Of a stretch of DNA of 5,737 bases, positions 1 to 5,538 are shown one piece after another. The DNA lies in the NCBI GenBank assembly GCA_031290855.1, contig JAISLM010000049.1, positions 1 to 5,737 on the forward strand, written 5' to 3'. The notes under the pieces were generated by a model. The model saw only the letters and a list, made by a program, of their open reading frames with translations, did no database searches and was not told the DNA's origin. A program made the position numbers and the translations under genes. The DNA comes from Spirochaetaceae bacterium. Lineage in GTDB: Bacteria > Spirochaetota > Spirochaetia > Treponematales > Breznakiellaceae. Positions within the stretch are counted from its first letter, which is position 1. Every line of letters starts with the position of its first letter.

Positions 1-49
1 CCGCCAGCGCCAATGCCGGCGCCAGTAAAAACAAGCCGCGCCTATTCAT
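1..49 (-). CDS. Exported protein, N-terminal fragment (runs off left edge)
   Basis: Reading leftward from the ATG at 49-47, the first residues are MNRRGLFLLAPALALA, and the frame continues past the window edge. Two arginines followed by an uninterrupted run of Leu, Ala, Phe and Pro form the start of a Sec signal peptide, so the product is probably exported. Whether it is a lipoprotein cannot be seen because the cleavage site lies outside. The start is well supported: a perfect GGAGG (60-56) precedes the ATG with a 6-nt spacer. A long hairpin-rich leader and a sigma-70-like promoter (233-261) lie upstream. The function of the mature protein cannot be inferred. Confidence 0.72.
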   Translation of the reverse strand, partial: MNRRGLFLLAPALALA

Positions 50-100
50 AAGAAACCTCCGAAAATTGAACCAAACCTCATTGGGGCTTGAAGTATACGG

Positions 101-127
101 GGCGGCGCGGACGCTTGCCGCGCCGCC
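101..127 (-). other. Perfect GC-rich hairpin in the mRNA leader
   Basis: GGCGGCGCGG and CCGCGCCGCC form a perfect 10-bp stem around a 7-nt loop. It lies about 50 nt before the start codon of the leftward gene. No T-run follows on either strand, so it is not an ordinary intrinsic terminator. A second palindrome, TCCCGCCGGGCGGGA, lies at 168-182 in the same leader. A cis-regulatory role (translation control or mRNA stability) is possible, but it matches no riboswitch class I recognise. Confidence 0.4.
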
Positions 128-232
128 TGACAAAGGGAAAGGGAACATACCGGGTTTCGCCGCGCCGTCCCGCCGGGCGGGATTTCCGGGTGGCCGGTCT
201 TTTGTTGTTTCCGTGATCAAGCGCATTATAAC

Positions 233-261
233 AATATAATTCTAAAATCATGGACGGTCAA
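233..261 (-). promoter_or_regulatory. Sigma-70-like promoter for the leftward exported-protein gene
   Basis: On the minus strand TTGACC (261-256) is followed after exactly 17 bp by TATATT (238-233). Each box has five of six consensus bases. Transcription would start near 226, leaving a leader of about 177 nt before the ATG at 49. A second, perfect TATAAT sits at 230-225, but I see no -35 box at the right distance for it. The AT-rich patch stands out against GC-rich surroundings. Confidence 0.5.
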
Positions 262-298
262 ATATCCGCGGGCGATATTACCAGCATCGTCCGCCAGC

Positions 299-328
299 GG
301 GGTCTGACCCCGGCCCCACATATAGCGT
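299..328. repeat. GGGGTC-N-GACCCC palindromic repeat, copy 1
   Basis: This 30-bp unit begins with GGGGTCTGACCCC and ends with ACATATAGCGT. It recurs at 484-513 in the same orientation with 29 of 30 bases identical. The core palindrome is also present in the opposite orientation at 426-438. The motif resembles REP-type palindromes that are mobilised in trans, but no associated transposase is in this window. Confidence 0.65.
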
Positions 329-397
329 ACCGGCTTTCACAGGCGCCAGTCAAATTCGGCGACTGTGCGTTATTCGCATACCTCATCGCTCTAAACC

Positions 398-513
398 ATT
401 ACCGGTTAACGATTTAAGCCGGGCCGGGGTCAGACCCCGGCCGCCGCTCCAATTAATTACCGGACAACGATTTAGGCCGCCATGGGGTCTGACCCTGGCC
501 CCACATATAGCGT
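398..513. repeat. 58-bp tandem duplication carrying the palindrome
   Basis: Two adjacent units start at 398 and 456. Both begin with an ATTACCGG box followed by AACGATTTA (20 of 23 bases agree over 398-420 and 456-478). Both carry the GGGGTC-N-GACCCC palindrome 28 bp further on, at 426 and 484. The central base of the palindrome is A in the first unit and T in the second, which is the only difference its self-complementarity allows. In the first unit the palindrome extends to 21 bp (422-442). No gene lies between 262 and 555, and these repeats are the only structure I see there. Confidence 0.6.
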
Positions 514-555
514 GGTATGGTTCTGACGGCGCCTAGCGCCCGCCTGCGCCGCAGG

Positions 556-595
556 AAAAAAAGCCGCCCCGCCGGGGAGCGGCGGGACGGGCTTT
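556..595 (-). terminator. Rho-independent terminator, leftward
   Basis: On the minus strand AAAGCC and CCCGCC pair with GGCGGG and GGCTTT around a short loop, and seven T residues follow (562-556). This is a textbook intrinsic terminator. It lies 16 bp past the last stop codon (613-611) of the Ig-like remnant and supports that stop as the original gene end. The stem ends in AAA/TTT, so it may also work weakly rightward. Confidence 0.85.
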
Positions 596-610
596 GTCCG
601 GGGGAGCGAA

Positions 611-1140
611 CTACGGCGTTATAGTTTGGAAGCTCAGGTTGATGTTAACGGTGTAAGAGCCGCTGCCCACGCCGAAAGCTTTCTTGAAGTCGGTCTTCCA
701 TGTTTCACTGTAGCCCGCCGGGCGCTACGGAAGCCGCCGGCGGCCTCCACCCTCACCGTTATCTTTTCGGCGGTCTCGTCAGCGCCTATGTGGACGGCGG
801 CCCCGCTGTTGTACGTGGAACCGGCGTGTTCGCCCGGCAGCGTCCATACCGCGTCGGTTACCTCATCGCCCTCCGCGTCATAAGCCGAGAAGGTCCGCTG
901 TCCGCCCTTGTCCAGGGCGGGCGCCTGGGGCCGGACTTCCAGCCCCAGGTTCGACGGTTAAAGCCCGGTATCGGGCGGGAAGCCCCCGTTCTCCCGGACG
1001 CAGACTATCGCCGTCCCGTACCTCGCGCCCTGCTCCGCCCTCACGGTGATGACGGACGCGGGTTCCCCCGCTCCCACGGTGAGCGCGCCGTCCGCGATGG
1101 TCGTCACGCCGTTAGAATCCCGGACGCTCCACATCAACAC
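611..1140 (-). pseudogene. Decayed C-terminus of an Ig-like repeat surface protein
   Basis: Read leftward from about 1140, the translation contains two bacterial Ig-like (Big-type) modules. The first shows VLMWSVRDSNG, then GALTVGAGE, then ITVRA and GTAIVCV. The second shows LEVRPQAPALDKGG, VWTLPGE, IGADETAEKITVRV. These are the usual strand signatures of Ig repeats in secreted or surface adhesin-like proteins. The modules are separated by an in-frame TAA (960-958). Further on, the frame must shift by one base between about 690 and 725 to give a natural-looking tail (ETWKTDFKKAFG to LSFQTITP) ending at TAG 613-611, just before a strong terminator. The N-terminus and any signal peptide are missing; an IS4-type transposase fragment precedes it in the same frame. 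Two independent lesions make it a pseudogene. The Ig assignment is from pattern, not a search. Confidence 0.7.
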
Positions 1141-1593
1141 ATCCGAGATAATAGCCCCGCCTTTTTCATGAGGATTGTTTTTTACCCGCTTATACGCCCC
1201 GTTACTTTTCATCCGCGTTACGAAGGTTGAGCCTTGTAAGTCTATATTGTATAAGGATTTACAATCAACATACCCCCGGTCAAGCACATAGATAACCCCG
1301 CTCTCACCGCACAGTTCGACCATGCCGTGTAAGTCATGGACTTTTCCGGTACTCAGATACGCGTCATAGGGCATCAGGTTGTCCCCGTCCAAACTCAGAC
1401 GCGGTTTCACCGCTCCTTTCACCTTACGGTATTTTGCCCAGCCGTACTTCTTAAGGCATAATGAAATAACCGATACGTCTATAATACGCAGCGGGCTCTT
1501 AAAGAGTTTCTTCATCTTTCCCGCACTACCCTGCGCCTTGTCCGCTGCCGCGTGAAACACTTCTTCAAAAACATGGCAGTCCCGTTTTTCCAA
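958..1593 (-). pseudogene. IS4-family transposase fragment fused in frame to an Ig-like tail
   Basis: The open frame uses TTG at 1593 and encodes 211 residues. Residues 1 to about 150 match the middle of an IS4-family DDE transposase: EKRDCHVFEEVF, then RIIDVSVISLCL with the first catalytic Asp at D39, then WAKYRKVKGAVK, then VLDRGYVD with the second catalytic Asp at D105, then FVTRMKSNGAYKRV. From about residue 151 (near position 1140) the protein switches to Ig-like sequence and stops at 960-958. The N-terminal roughly 100 residues and the catalytic Glu region of a complete transposase are absent, so it cannot be an active transposase. The frame is closed by TGA at 1608-1606, so no further 5' part remains here, and no ribosome binding site supports the TTG. 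Best read as an internal IS fragment recombined into a surface-protein gene. Confidence 0.72.
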
Positions 1594-1756
1594 AATCAGA
1601 TCTGCTCAGGCGGCTTAACAAACCGGCTAGAACTGTGGTATGCGCGGACTAAAGTCCGAGGTCATAGCTTGTATTTCCTTCTGGTATATAGAGTTGTGGT
1701 GATTTTTTTATACCATTTTAAAGATCGAAATACAAGCTTTTCCTTTTTTTATCTAC
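1594..1756. other. Non-coding junction DNA with a 12-bp inverted repeat
   Basis: This AT-rich stretch separates the transposase fragment from the truncated nuclease gene. AGCTTGTATTTC (1666-1677) pairs perfectly with GAAATACAAGCT (1727-1738), and inside it GGTATA (1683-1688) pairs with TATACC (1709-1714). Read rightward, the structure is followed by TTTCCTTTTTTT, so it could act as a rightward terminator, although no rightward gene precedes it. A separate small hairpin, CGGAC-TAAA-GTCCG, lies at 1645-1658 and resembles hairpins at ends of IS200/IS605-type elements, but no flanking proof exists. No credible gene is seen. Confidence 0.45.
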
Positions 1757-2263
1757 TTAAACCGGACAGCAGTGTAAATCGAAATGCTTTTCGTATTCCT
1801 TGCAAGCACAATAGAATCTTCTTGCGACACCGGCATTATCATTTTTATCGGGCTTTATACGGGTGTAGTATACGGCAAACTCGGCAAAATTAGTCAGTAC
1901 TGACAAGGGCAGTTTTGTCGTGTATGCGTAACGCCTGATTTGAAAAGCCGCGTCGCCGGATTCCTTTATATTGACGGAGGGCTTTTTCGCCTCTACAAAA
2001 TATTTGCGTATCCCGCCAGTTCTGAAGCTGTAGTCCGGAGGCTTTCGGCCACCGTCAATTTTAACTTTGTCTTCACGGACGACTTCACGGTAACTTTCGG
2101 AGAACCCCTGACTATTGGCAATATCCCAGTCCAGCAGTGAAAAGAATTTGTCTATAAAATCGGTACGGGTATTGGCTTCGTCATATTGTGGGCTTCTATA
2201 CCGGGCTGTGTTTGCTCCAAAGAGGGCGGCAAGGCCTTTAAATTGTTCAATCCGGATATCCAT
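1757..2263 (-). pseudogene. Truncated restriction enzyme: orphan N-terminal nuclease domain
   Basis: The 168-residue product matches the N-terminal nuclease module of type IIG (Eco57I-like) restriction-modification enzymes, or of HsdR-like subunits. Visible motifs in order: YDEANTRTDFIDKFF (residues 27-41); the PD-(D/E)xK core with D77 in PPDYSFR and E91-A-K93 in FVEAKKPSVNI; then the Q-x(3)-Y helix QIRRY (108-112); then LPLSVLTNFAEFAVY. Family members usually continue for many hundreds of residues with methyltransferase and target-recognition domains. Here homology stops after KEYEKHFD (near 1778), and six unrelated residues lead to a TAA. The nuclease residues look intact, but the modification part is absent. 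The ATG at 2263 is preceded by an in-frame TAA and has no convincing ribosome binding site, so expression is doubtful. Deletion or recombination at about 1777 is the simplest explanation. Confidence 0.75.
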
Positions 2264-2285
2264 GGAGGGAGTTTAGCACACTTCC

Positions 2286-2318
2286 CTGCCGTCGGCAGGA
2301 GTCCGCGGACTCTTGCCG
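2286..2318. repeat. Overlapping alternative hairpins (REP-like palindrome)
   Basis: A 26-nt palindrome at 2293-2318 forms a 13-bp stem with a single G-T pair. Its heart is the 14-bp perfect palindrome GAGTCCGCGGACTC. The left arm CGGCAG can instead pair with CTGCCG at 2286-2291 across one base, giving a second hairpin at 2286-2298. The two folds exclude each other. The structure lies between the tRNA terminator and the start of the nuclease remnant. It could be a REP-type repeat or a leader structure for that gene. Confidence 0.6.
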
Positions 2319-2359
2319 AACACCAAAATCCTCTGGAATCTACGCCTAAATTGTTGAAA

Positions 2360-2407
2360 AAAGTATAAAAAGGCCGGAATATATTTTCCCGTTAAGACTG
2401 GCCTTTT
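2360..2407 (-). terminator. Terminator of the tRNA-Glu gene
   Basis: Reading leftward, AAAAGGCC (2407-2400) pairs with GGCCTTTT (2375-2368). An inner GGAA/TTCC pairing lies in the loop, and the transcript ends in a T-rich stretch broken by ATAC. The distance, about 60 bp past the tRNA 3' end, fits termination of its transcript. Confidence 0.6.
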
Positions 2408-2469
2408 GGCAAGCGGCAAAGCCCCGCCCCTTAAAACGACTGCATCATCCGTACCGGAGAGCGGTATGT

Positions 2470-2541
2470 TAACCCCTACGGGAGTCGAACCCGTGTTGCC
2501 GGGATGAAAACCCGGTGTCCTGACCACTAGACGAAGGGGTC
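2470..2541 (-). tRNA. tRNA-Glu (anticodon TTC)
   Basis: The minus strand folds as a complete cloverleaf. The acceptor arm is GACCCCT paired with AGGGGTT, with one G-T pair at the base and discriminator A at 2470. The anticodon arm is CCGGG-TTTTCAT-CCCGG with anticodon TTC. The T arm is ACGGG-TTCGACT-CCCGT. No CCA is encoded. The 5' part, TTCGTCTAGTGGTCAGGAC, is typical of bacterial tRNA-Glu. It is flanked by its own promoter and terminator and so appears to be an independent unit. Confidence 0.97.
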
Positions 2542-2553
2542 GCTTGTAAACAG

Positions 2554-2581
2554 GGTATCAGGCCGCCGCCGCCGGTGTCAA
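2554..2581 (-). promoter_or_regulatory. Promoter of the tRNA-Glu gene
   Basis: On the minus strand a perfect TTGACA (2581-2576) is followed after 16 bp by GATACC (2559-2554), a weak -10 box with ATA in the central positions. The start point would fall a few bases before the mature tRNA 5' end at 2541. The GC-rich spacer and the position directly upstream of the tRNA support the call. Confidence 0.6.
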
Positions 2582-2760
2582 GCCGTGAAGGACGTGGAAA
2601 CCTTTTTGTTTTCCAAGCACCCTTTTCGGTTTTAACGTTTTCAGTCAGGAAGCGGCTTGCCGAAATCTCCGCATCCTCCCTGCCACAAGGACTTCCCTGC
2701 TTTACAATGCCTTCCCATGCCTAGCTGTTTTCGCGCTTAAGATTTGAATGGCCTAATGAA

Positions 2761-2826
2761 TCATTTATCAAGCGTTGGCAGCCAGCCGCCTTCTTCCATT
2801 GCTTTCAGGATTATAGGGGCGCATGG
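2761..2826 (-). pseudogene. Possible 3' tail of an interrupted gene
   Basis: A short minus-strand frame reads APIILKAMEEGGWLPTLDK and ends at TGA 2763-2761. It is closed upstream by TAG at 2829-2827, exactly where the IS5-type remnant ends. The composition looks like a natural protein C-terminus, which suggests that an insertion cut this gene. I do not recognise the family, and 21 residues are too few to be sure. The neighbouring stretch 2582-2760 holds no gene or repeat I can support. Confidence 0.25.
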
Positions 2827-2836
2827 CTAGACACTG

Positions 2837-3181
2837 TTAGCAAATGAGTATTTTAACAAAAGCGGCCATGATAAATCCCAGGAAATTCATATCCGATTTT
2901 TCATACCTCACCGTTAGCCGCAGGTTCTCTTTCAGCTTCCAGAATACCCGTTCGATATATCCTCGTTTCTTATATTTTTCCTTGTCACACTCTATGCGGC
3001 TTCTTCCGGTTCTTTCTTCCGGGTCCACTGGCGGCTTGTTTACTTTTGCTGGTAATTTTGGTACTTTTTTTGTAGGTAACCTCTGAAAACCATGAAATAC
3101 ACATGAAAAACCGGTTAAAATCCACTCAAAGTATAAACATTGGGGCTTTACCAAAACTTCAGTTTTTGGGAAAAGCTCCAT
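2837..3181 (-). pseudogene. IS5-family transposase, C-terminal fragment
   Basis: From residue 37 to the end (residue 114) the product matches the C-terminus of an IS5-family DDE transposase: DPEERTGRSRIECDKEKYKKR, then YIERVFWKLKENLRLTVRYEK with the catalytic Glu at E77, then FLGFIMAAFVKIL. The two catalytic Asp residues and most of the protein are missing. Residues 1-36, including the ATG at 3181, come from a different piece of DNA: they lie inside the inverted-repeat element at 3076-3213, and the switch falls exactly at its boundary. The frame is therefore a chance fusion and not a functional gene. The right end of the original IS probably lies near 2827-2840, just past the stop codon. Confidence 0.78.
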
Positions 3182-3213
3182 TGTGAAATAATTTTAAGTT
3201 TTCAGAGGTCGCC
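3076..3213. mobile_element. MITE-like element with 16-bp terminal inverted repeats
   Basis: GGTAACCTCTGAAAAC (3076-3091, allowing for the last base) is mirrored by GTTTTCAGAGGTCGCC (3198-3213). 14 of 16 positions are complementary, and the inner 12 are perfect. The 138-bp element is flanked by TGTAG on both sides (3071-3075 and 3214-3218), which would be a 5-bp target duplication. It is AT-rich, has no transposase of its own, and abuts the IS5-type remnant. Alternatively the right repeat and the following 70 bp belong to one longer dispersed repeat and the match of flanks is chance. Confidence 0.55.
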
Positions 3214-3309
3214 TGTAGATGCGACATATAACATGCCCGCAACACAATTCCGCATAACACGCTGCTACACACGGTTTAATCTGATATGTCTCTGATTCAG
3301 ACGAACTTC

Positions 3310-3317
3310 AAGGAGAG
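3310..3317 (+). promoter_or_regulatory. Ribosome binding site fixing the lipoprotein start
   Basis: AAGGAGAG ends 4 nt before the ATG at 3322, and the GGAG core has a 6-nt spacer. It decides the start against the in-frame ATG at 3286, which has no such site and would put 12 polar residues in front of the signal peptide. Confidence 0.85.
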
Positions 3318-3321
3318 ATTT

Positions 3322-5499
3322 ATGAACAAACTTATGAAACTGGCGGCAGCTTTGGCTTTTGTAGCCTTGGTATTTTCCTGCCGTCTTAACCCTGACGACT
3401 CCATCGACGGCGAAATGGAGAAGATACTCGGCGTCGCGGGTAAGGGCAAGACGATCGTAAAAGACGTCGTCGTCACCTTCAAAAACGGCTGGGAAAACGA
3501 GGACAAGAGTACGCTCGATGACGACCCGTTCACGGACTACCAGTACTTCAAGCCGGTCAGCCCCGCCAAGATGTACGCCGTGGTCAACACCGGGGAGCTT
3601 GAGACGTACAACACCGCGCTCACCGAATGGAAGAACACGAAGTTCCTCTGGGACGCCTACAACGCGGAGTTGGAAAAGTACCGGCAGGATTTGGACAGTG
3701 GCGTGATAGCGAAGGACAAGCCGCCGCCTTCTCCGCCCGAGACGGAGCTCAAGGCCGAACCCGCAAAACCGCTTGCGACGCTGCCCTGCCTCCCCGGAGA
3801 CGAGTACCTGGACGAGAACGGCGAGCCGCAATTCACGGGCAGCAAGCCCGAATGGGACTATCGTATCTTCAAGGGCTGGACCATAGCCGGCGGGAACGGC
3901 GCCGACGGGGACGAAGCCGCGCCGCTTGAACTTTCCACCACGCTGACGAAGAGCATAACGGTCGTGGCGAAGTGGGCGAAAGGCGCACCGTCCCAGCCTT
4001 ACAAGACGATAGTCTTTAACAAGGCGGACGGTTCCGGCGCCTTTGAAAGCCGCTTTGCCGTTCCGACGAAATTCGTATATACGAACGACGCGGGGACGGG
4101 GGCGTCCGGCGACAGCGAAGTTCAGTACAAGAGTGGAGATGGGACGGTAAAGGCCTACGAAACCGACAAATACGACAACGCGAAGGCCGCCGGCAACAAG
4201 ATAATCGAATACAAGGCTTACAGGATAGGCACGAGCGACATACTCGGAAAGAAGATCGACCAAACGATCAGCCCCACATTTACACGTGTTCACTGGAAAG
4301 CGGACGGCTGGGCCGACAGGAGGGGGAACGCGGTAGACCCGTCCAAGGACGGCTTCGCGGACAACACGAACCTGTACCAGAAGTGGACCGCCCGGACCTA
4401 CACGCTGAGCTTTGACGCCAACGGGCACGGTTCTGCGCCAGCCGACATCAGCGTTTCCGCTCCCGACGCGGCGCAGGGCGGACTCAAGGCTGCGGGCAAA
4501 AACCTCCCGAAGATAGCCGACGCGATTGAGAGCGGCAACCTGAAGTACGTGTTCAAGGGCTGGACGGACGCGGTGCAGGGTGGAAACACGGTGGACGCCG
4601 AAACCCCTGTTTCAGGAGACCTCAAACTTTACGCCAGGTGGGCACAGGACGGCGTGGTTCCGTTCGAGTTCGCGTACACCGGCAAATCACGGGCATGGAC
4701 CGTGCCGAAGACCGGCAGGTACAAGATCGAGGCCTGGGGCGCGGGAAACGACTTCGGAGACGCTACGGAACACAAGGGTGCGGGCGGCTACGTTAGCGGC
4801 GTGATAAGCCTGAATGAAGGCACGACGCTGTATATCTACTCAGGCGGTCAGGGTGTTGTCGGTGGAGTGTTTGGCGGCGATACAACCGCAGGCGGCTGGA
4901 ACGGCGGCGGTAAAGGATCAAAATCCCCGTCACATGGCATGAACGGAGGAGGAGGAGGAGGCGCGAGCGATGTACGCCGTGTAAAGGCCGCAGGAGCTGA
5001 TACCGCATGGAACCACAAGGCTTCCCTGGAAAGCCGGATAATAGTTGCCGGAGGCGGCGGAGGAAAAGGCCATAGTAATGGAACTAATTATTACGGCAAA
5101 GGCGGGAACGGAGGCATGGGCATAGCGTCCGGCGGTAACGGACAAAGTAATACCGGCAGCAACGGCGAGACGGCCTACGCTAACGGCGGCACGCTAAATG
5201 AGGGCGGAACAGTTTCCAATTCCAGGAGTCCGGGTACTCCCGGAACTTTGGGCCTGGGCGGTGACGGCAATGCTTGGCAGAACGGCGGCGGCGGCGGCGG
5301 CGGCGGTTACTACGGCGGCGGCGGCGGCGGAGCCACCGGCAGGTCGCACGCTTCGTTCGGAGGCGGAGGCTCCTCCTGGGTCAAAACCACAGGCGACGGC
5401 CTTAAGTTCGACGCCGCGACGATCTACCCCGCAACAGGCGTTACAGGCGGCGGCGCATACAGCGGCAACGGCAAGGTTGTGATTACGTTCATCCCCTAG
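3322..5499 (+). CDS. Lipoprotein with B-repeats and a C-terminal ALK/LTK-like glycine-rich domain
   Basis: The 725-residue product begins with a lipoprotein signal peptide: MNKLMK, a hydrophobic stretch, and ALVFSC with the lipidated Cys at residue 20, a relaxed lipobox of spirochete type. It should be anchored to a membrane, probably facing outward. Residues 47-220 look like a divergent InlB-type (Listeria-Bacteroides) repeat, with VVVTFKNGW at the start, FKGWT at 183-187 and ITVVAKWA at the end. The repeat is split by a charged, proline-rich insert (about 97-150). A second divergent repeat spans about 227-356. A clearer third spans 358-440 (TLSFDANG, YVFKGWTD, LKLYARWA). Residues 444-725 form a glycine-rich domain: WTVPKTGRYKIEAWGAG, GAGGYVSGVISL, LYIYSGGQG, GGGGGGASDVRR, RIIVAGGGGG, two polyglycine runs around YY at 663-664, then GGGGSSWV and GNGKVVITF. 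This order resembles the ALK/LTK extracellular glycine-rich domain and its bacterial relatives (Pfam PF12810, recalled). The domain has no cysteine. The role is unknown; adhesion or surface display is a guess. The gene stands alone, between IS remnants, and is more GC-rich than its upstream flank. Confidence 0.9.
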   Translation: MNKLMKLAAALAFVALVFSCRLNPDDSIDGEMEKILGVAGKGKTIVKDVVVTFKNGWENEDKSTLDDDPFTDYQYFKPVSPAKMYAVVNTGELETYNTALTEWKNTKFLWDAYNAELEKYRQDLDSGVIAKDKPPPSPPETELKAEPAKPLATLPCLPGDEYLDENGEPQFTGSKPEWDYRIFKGWTIAGGNGADGDEAAPLELSTTLTKSITVVAKWAKGAPSQPYKTIVFNKADGSGAFESRFAVPTKFVYTNDAGTGASGDSEVQYKSGDGTVKAYETDKYDNAKAAGNKIIEYKAYRIGTSDILGKKIDQTISPTFTRVHWKADGWADRRGNAVDPSKDGFADNTNLYQKWTARTYTLSFDANGHGSAPADISVSAPDAAQGGLKAAGKNLPKIADAIESGNLKYVFKGWTDAVQGGNTVDAETPVSGDLKLYARWAQDGVVPFEFAYTGKSRAWTVPKTGRYKIEAWGAGNDFGDATEHKGAGGYVSGVISLNEGTTLYIYSGGQGVVGGVFGGDTTAGGWNGGGKGSKSPSHGMNGGGGGGASDVRRVKAAGADTAWNHKASLESRIIVAGGGGGKGHSNGTNYYGKGGNGGMGIASGGNGQSNTGSNGETAYANGGTLNEGGTVSNSRSPGTPGTLGLGGDGNAWQNGGGGGGGGYYGGGGGGATGRSHASFGGGGSSWVKTTGDGLKFDAATIYPATGVTGGGAYSGNGKVVITFIP
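5283..5330 (+). repeat. CGG trinucleotide tracts encoding polyglycine
   Basis: Eight CGG units (5283-5306) and six more (5313-5330) flank TTACTA. In frame they encode 8 and 6 consecutive glycines separated by two tyrosines. Slippage would change length in whole codons without breaking the frame. Confidence 0.8.
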
Positions 5500-5538
5500 G
5501 CCCCGCCGGCAGGTTTCATTCATAGCGTTCAAGCTGAT

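Noticed and set aside
299..513. Repeats as a possible CRISPR array
   Set aside because: Only two to three palindromic copies, alternating orientation, and the intervening 58-bp units are themselves repeated, so there are no unique spacers.
700..1230. 176-codon plus-strand frame
   Set aside because: Antisense to the Ig-like remnant and transposase fragment; no ribosome binding site and Arg/Pro-rich composition.
1552..1893. 113-codon plus-strand frame
   Set aside because: Overlaps the transposase fragment and nuclease tail antisense; no recognisable domain and no ribosome binding site.
2273..2527. Minus-strand frame of 84 codons starting MVRTPGFHPGN
   Set aside because: It is the translation of the tRNA-Glu gene and its terminator, a well-known false ORF type.
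2798..2809. Shared 12-mer ATTGCTTTCAGG with 5579-5590
   Set aside because: About one such match is expected by chance in a window of this size, and flanks do not align.
3227..3232. TATAAC as a -10 box for the lipoprotein gene
   Set aside because: No acceptable -35 box lies 16-18 bp upstream, so the promoter cannot be placed from sequence alone.
3265..4428. 387-codon minus-strand frame opposite the lipoprotein
   Set aside because: Rich in Val, Arg and Gly with no domain pattern; it exists because the GC-rich sense gene lacks stops in that frame.
5194..5532. Alanine-rich minus-strand frame opposite the polyglycine domain
   Set aside because: Polyalanine simply mirrors the CGG tracts of the sense gene.
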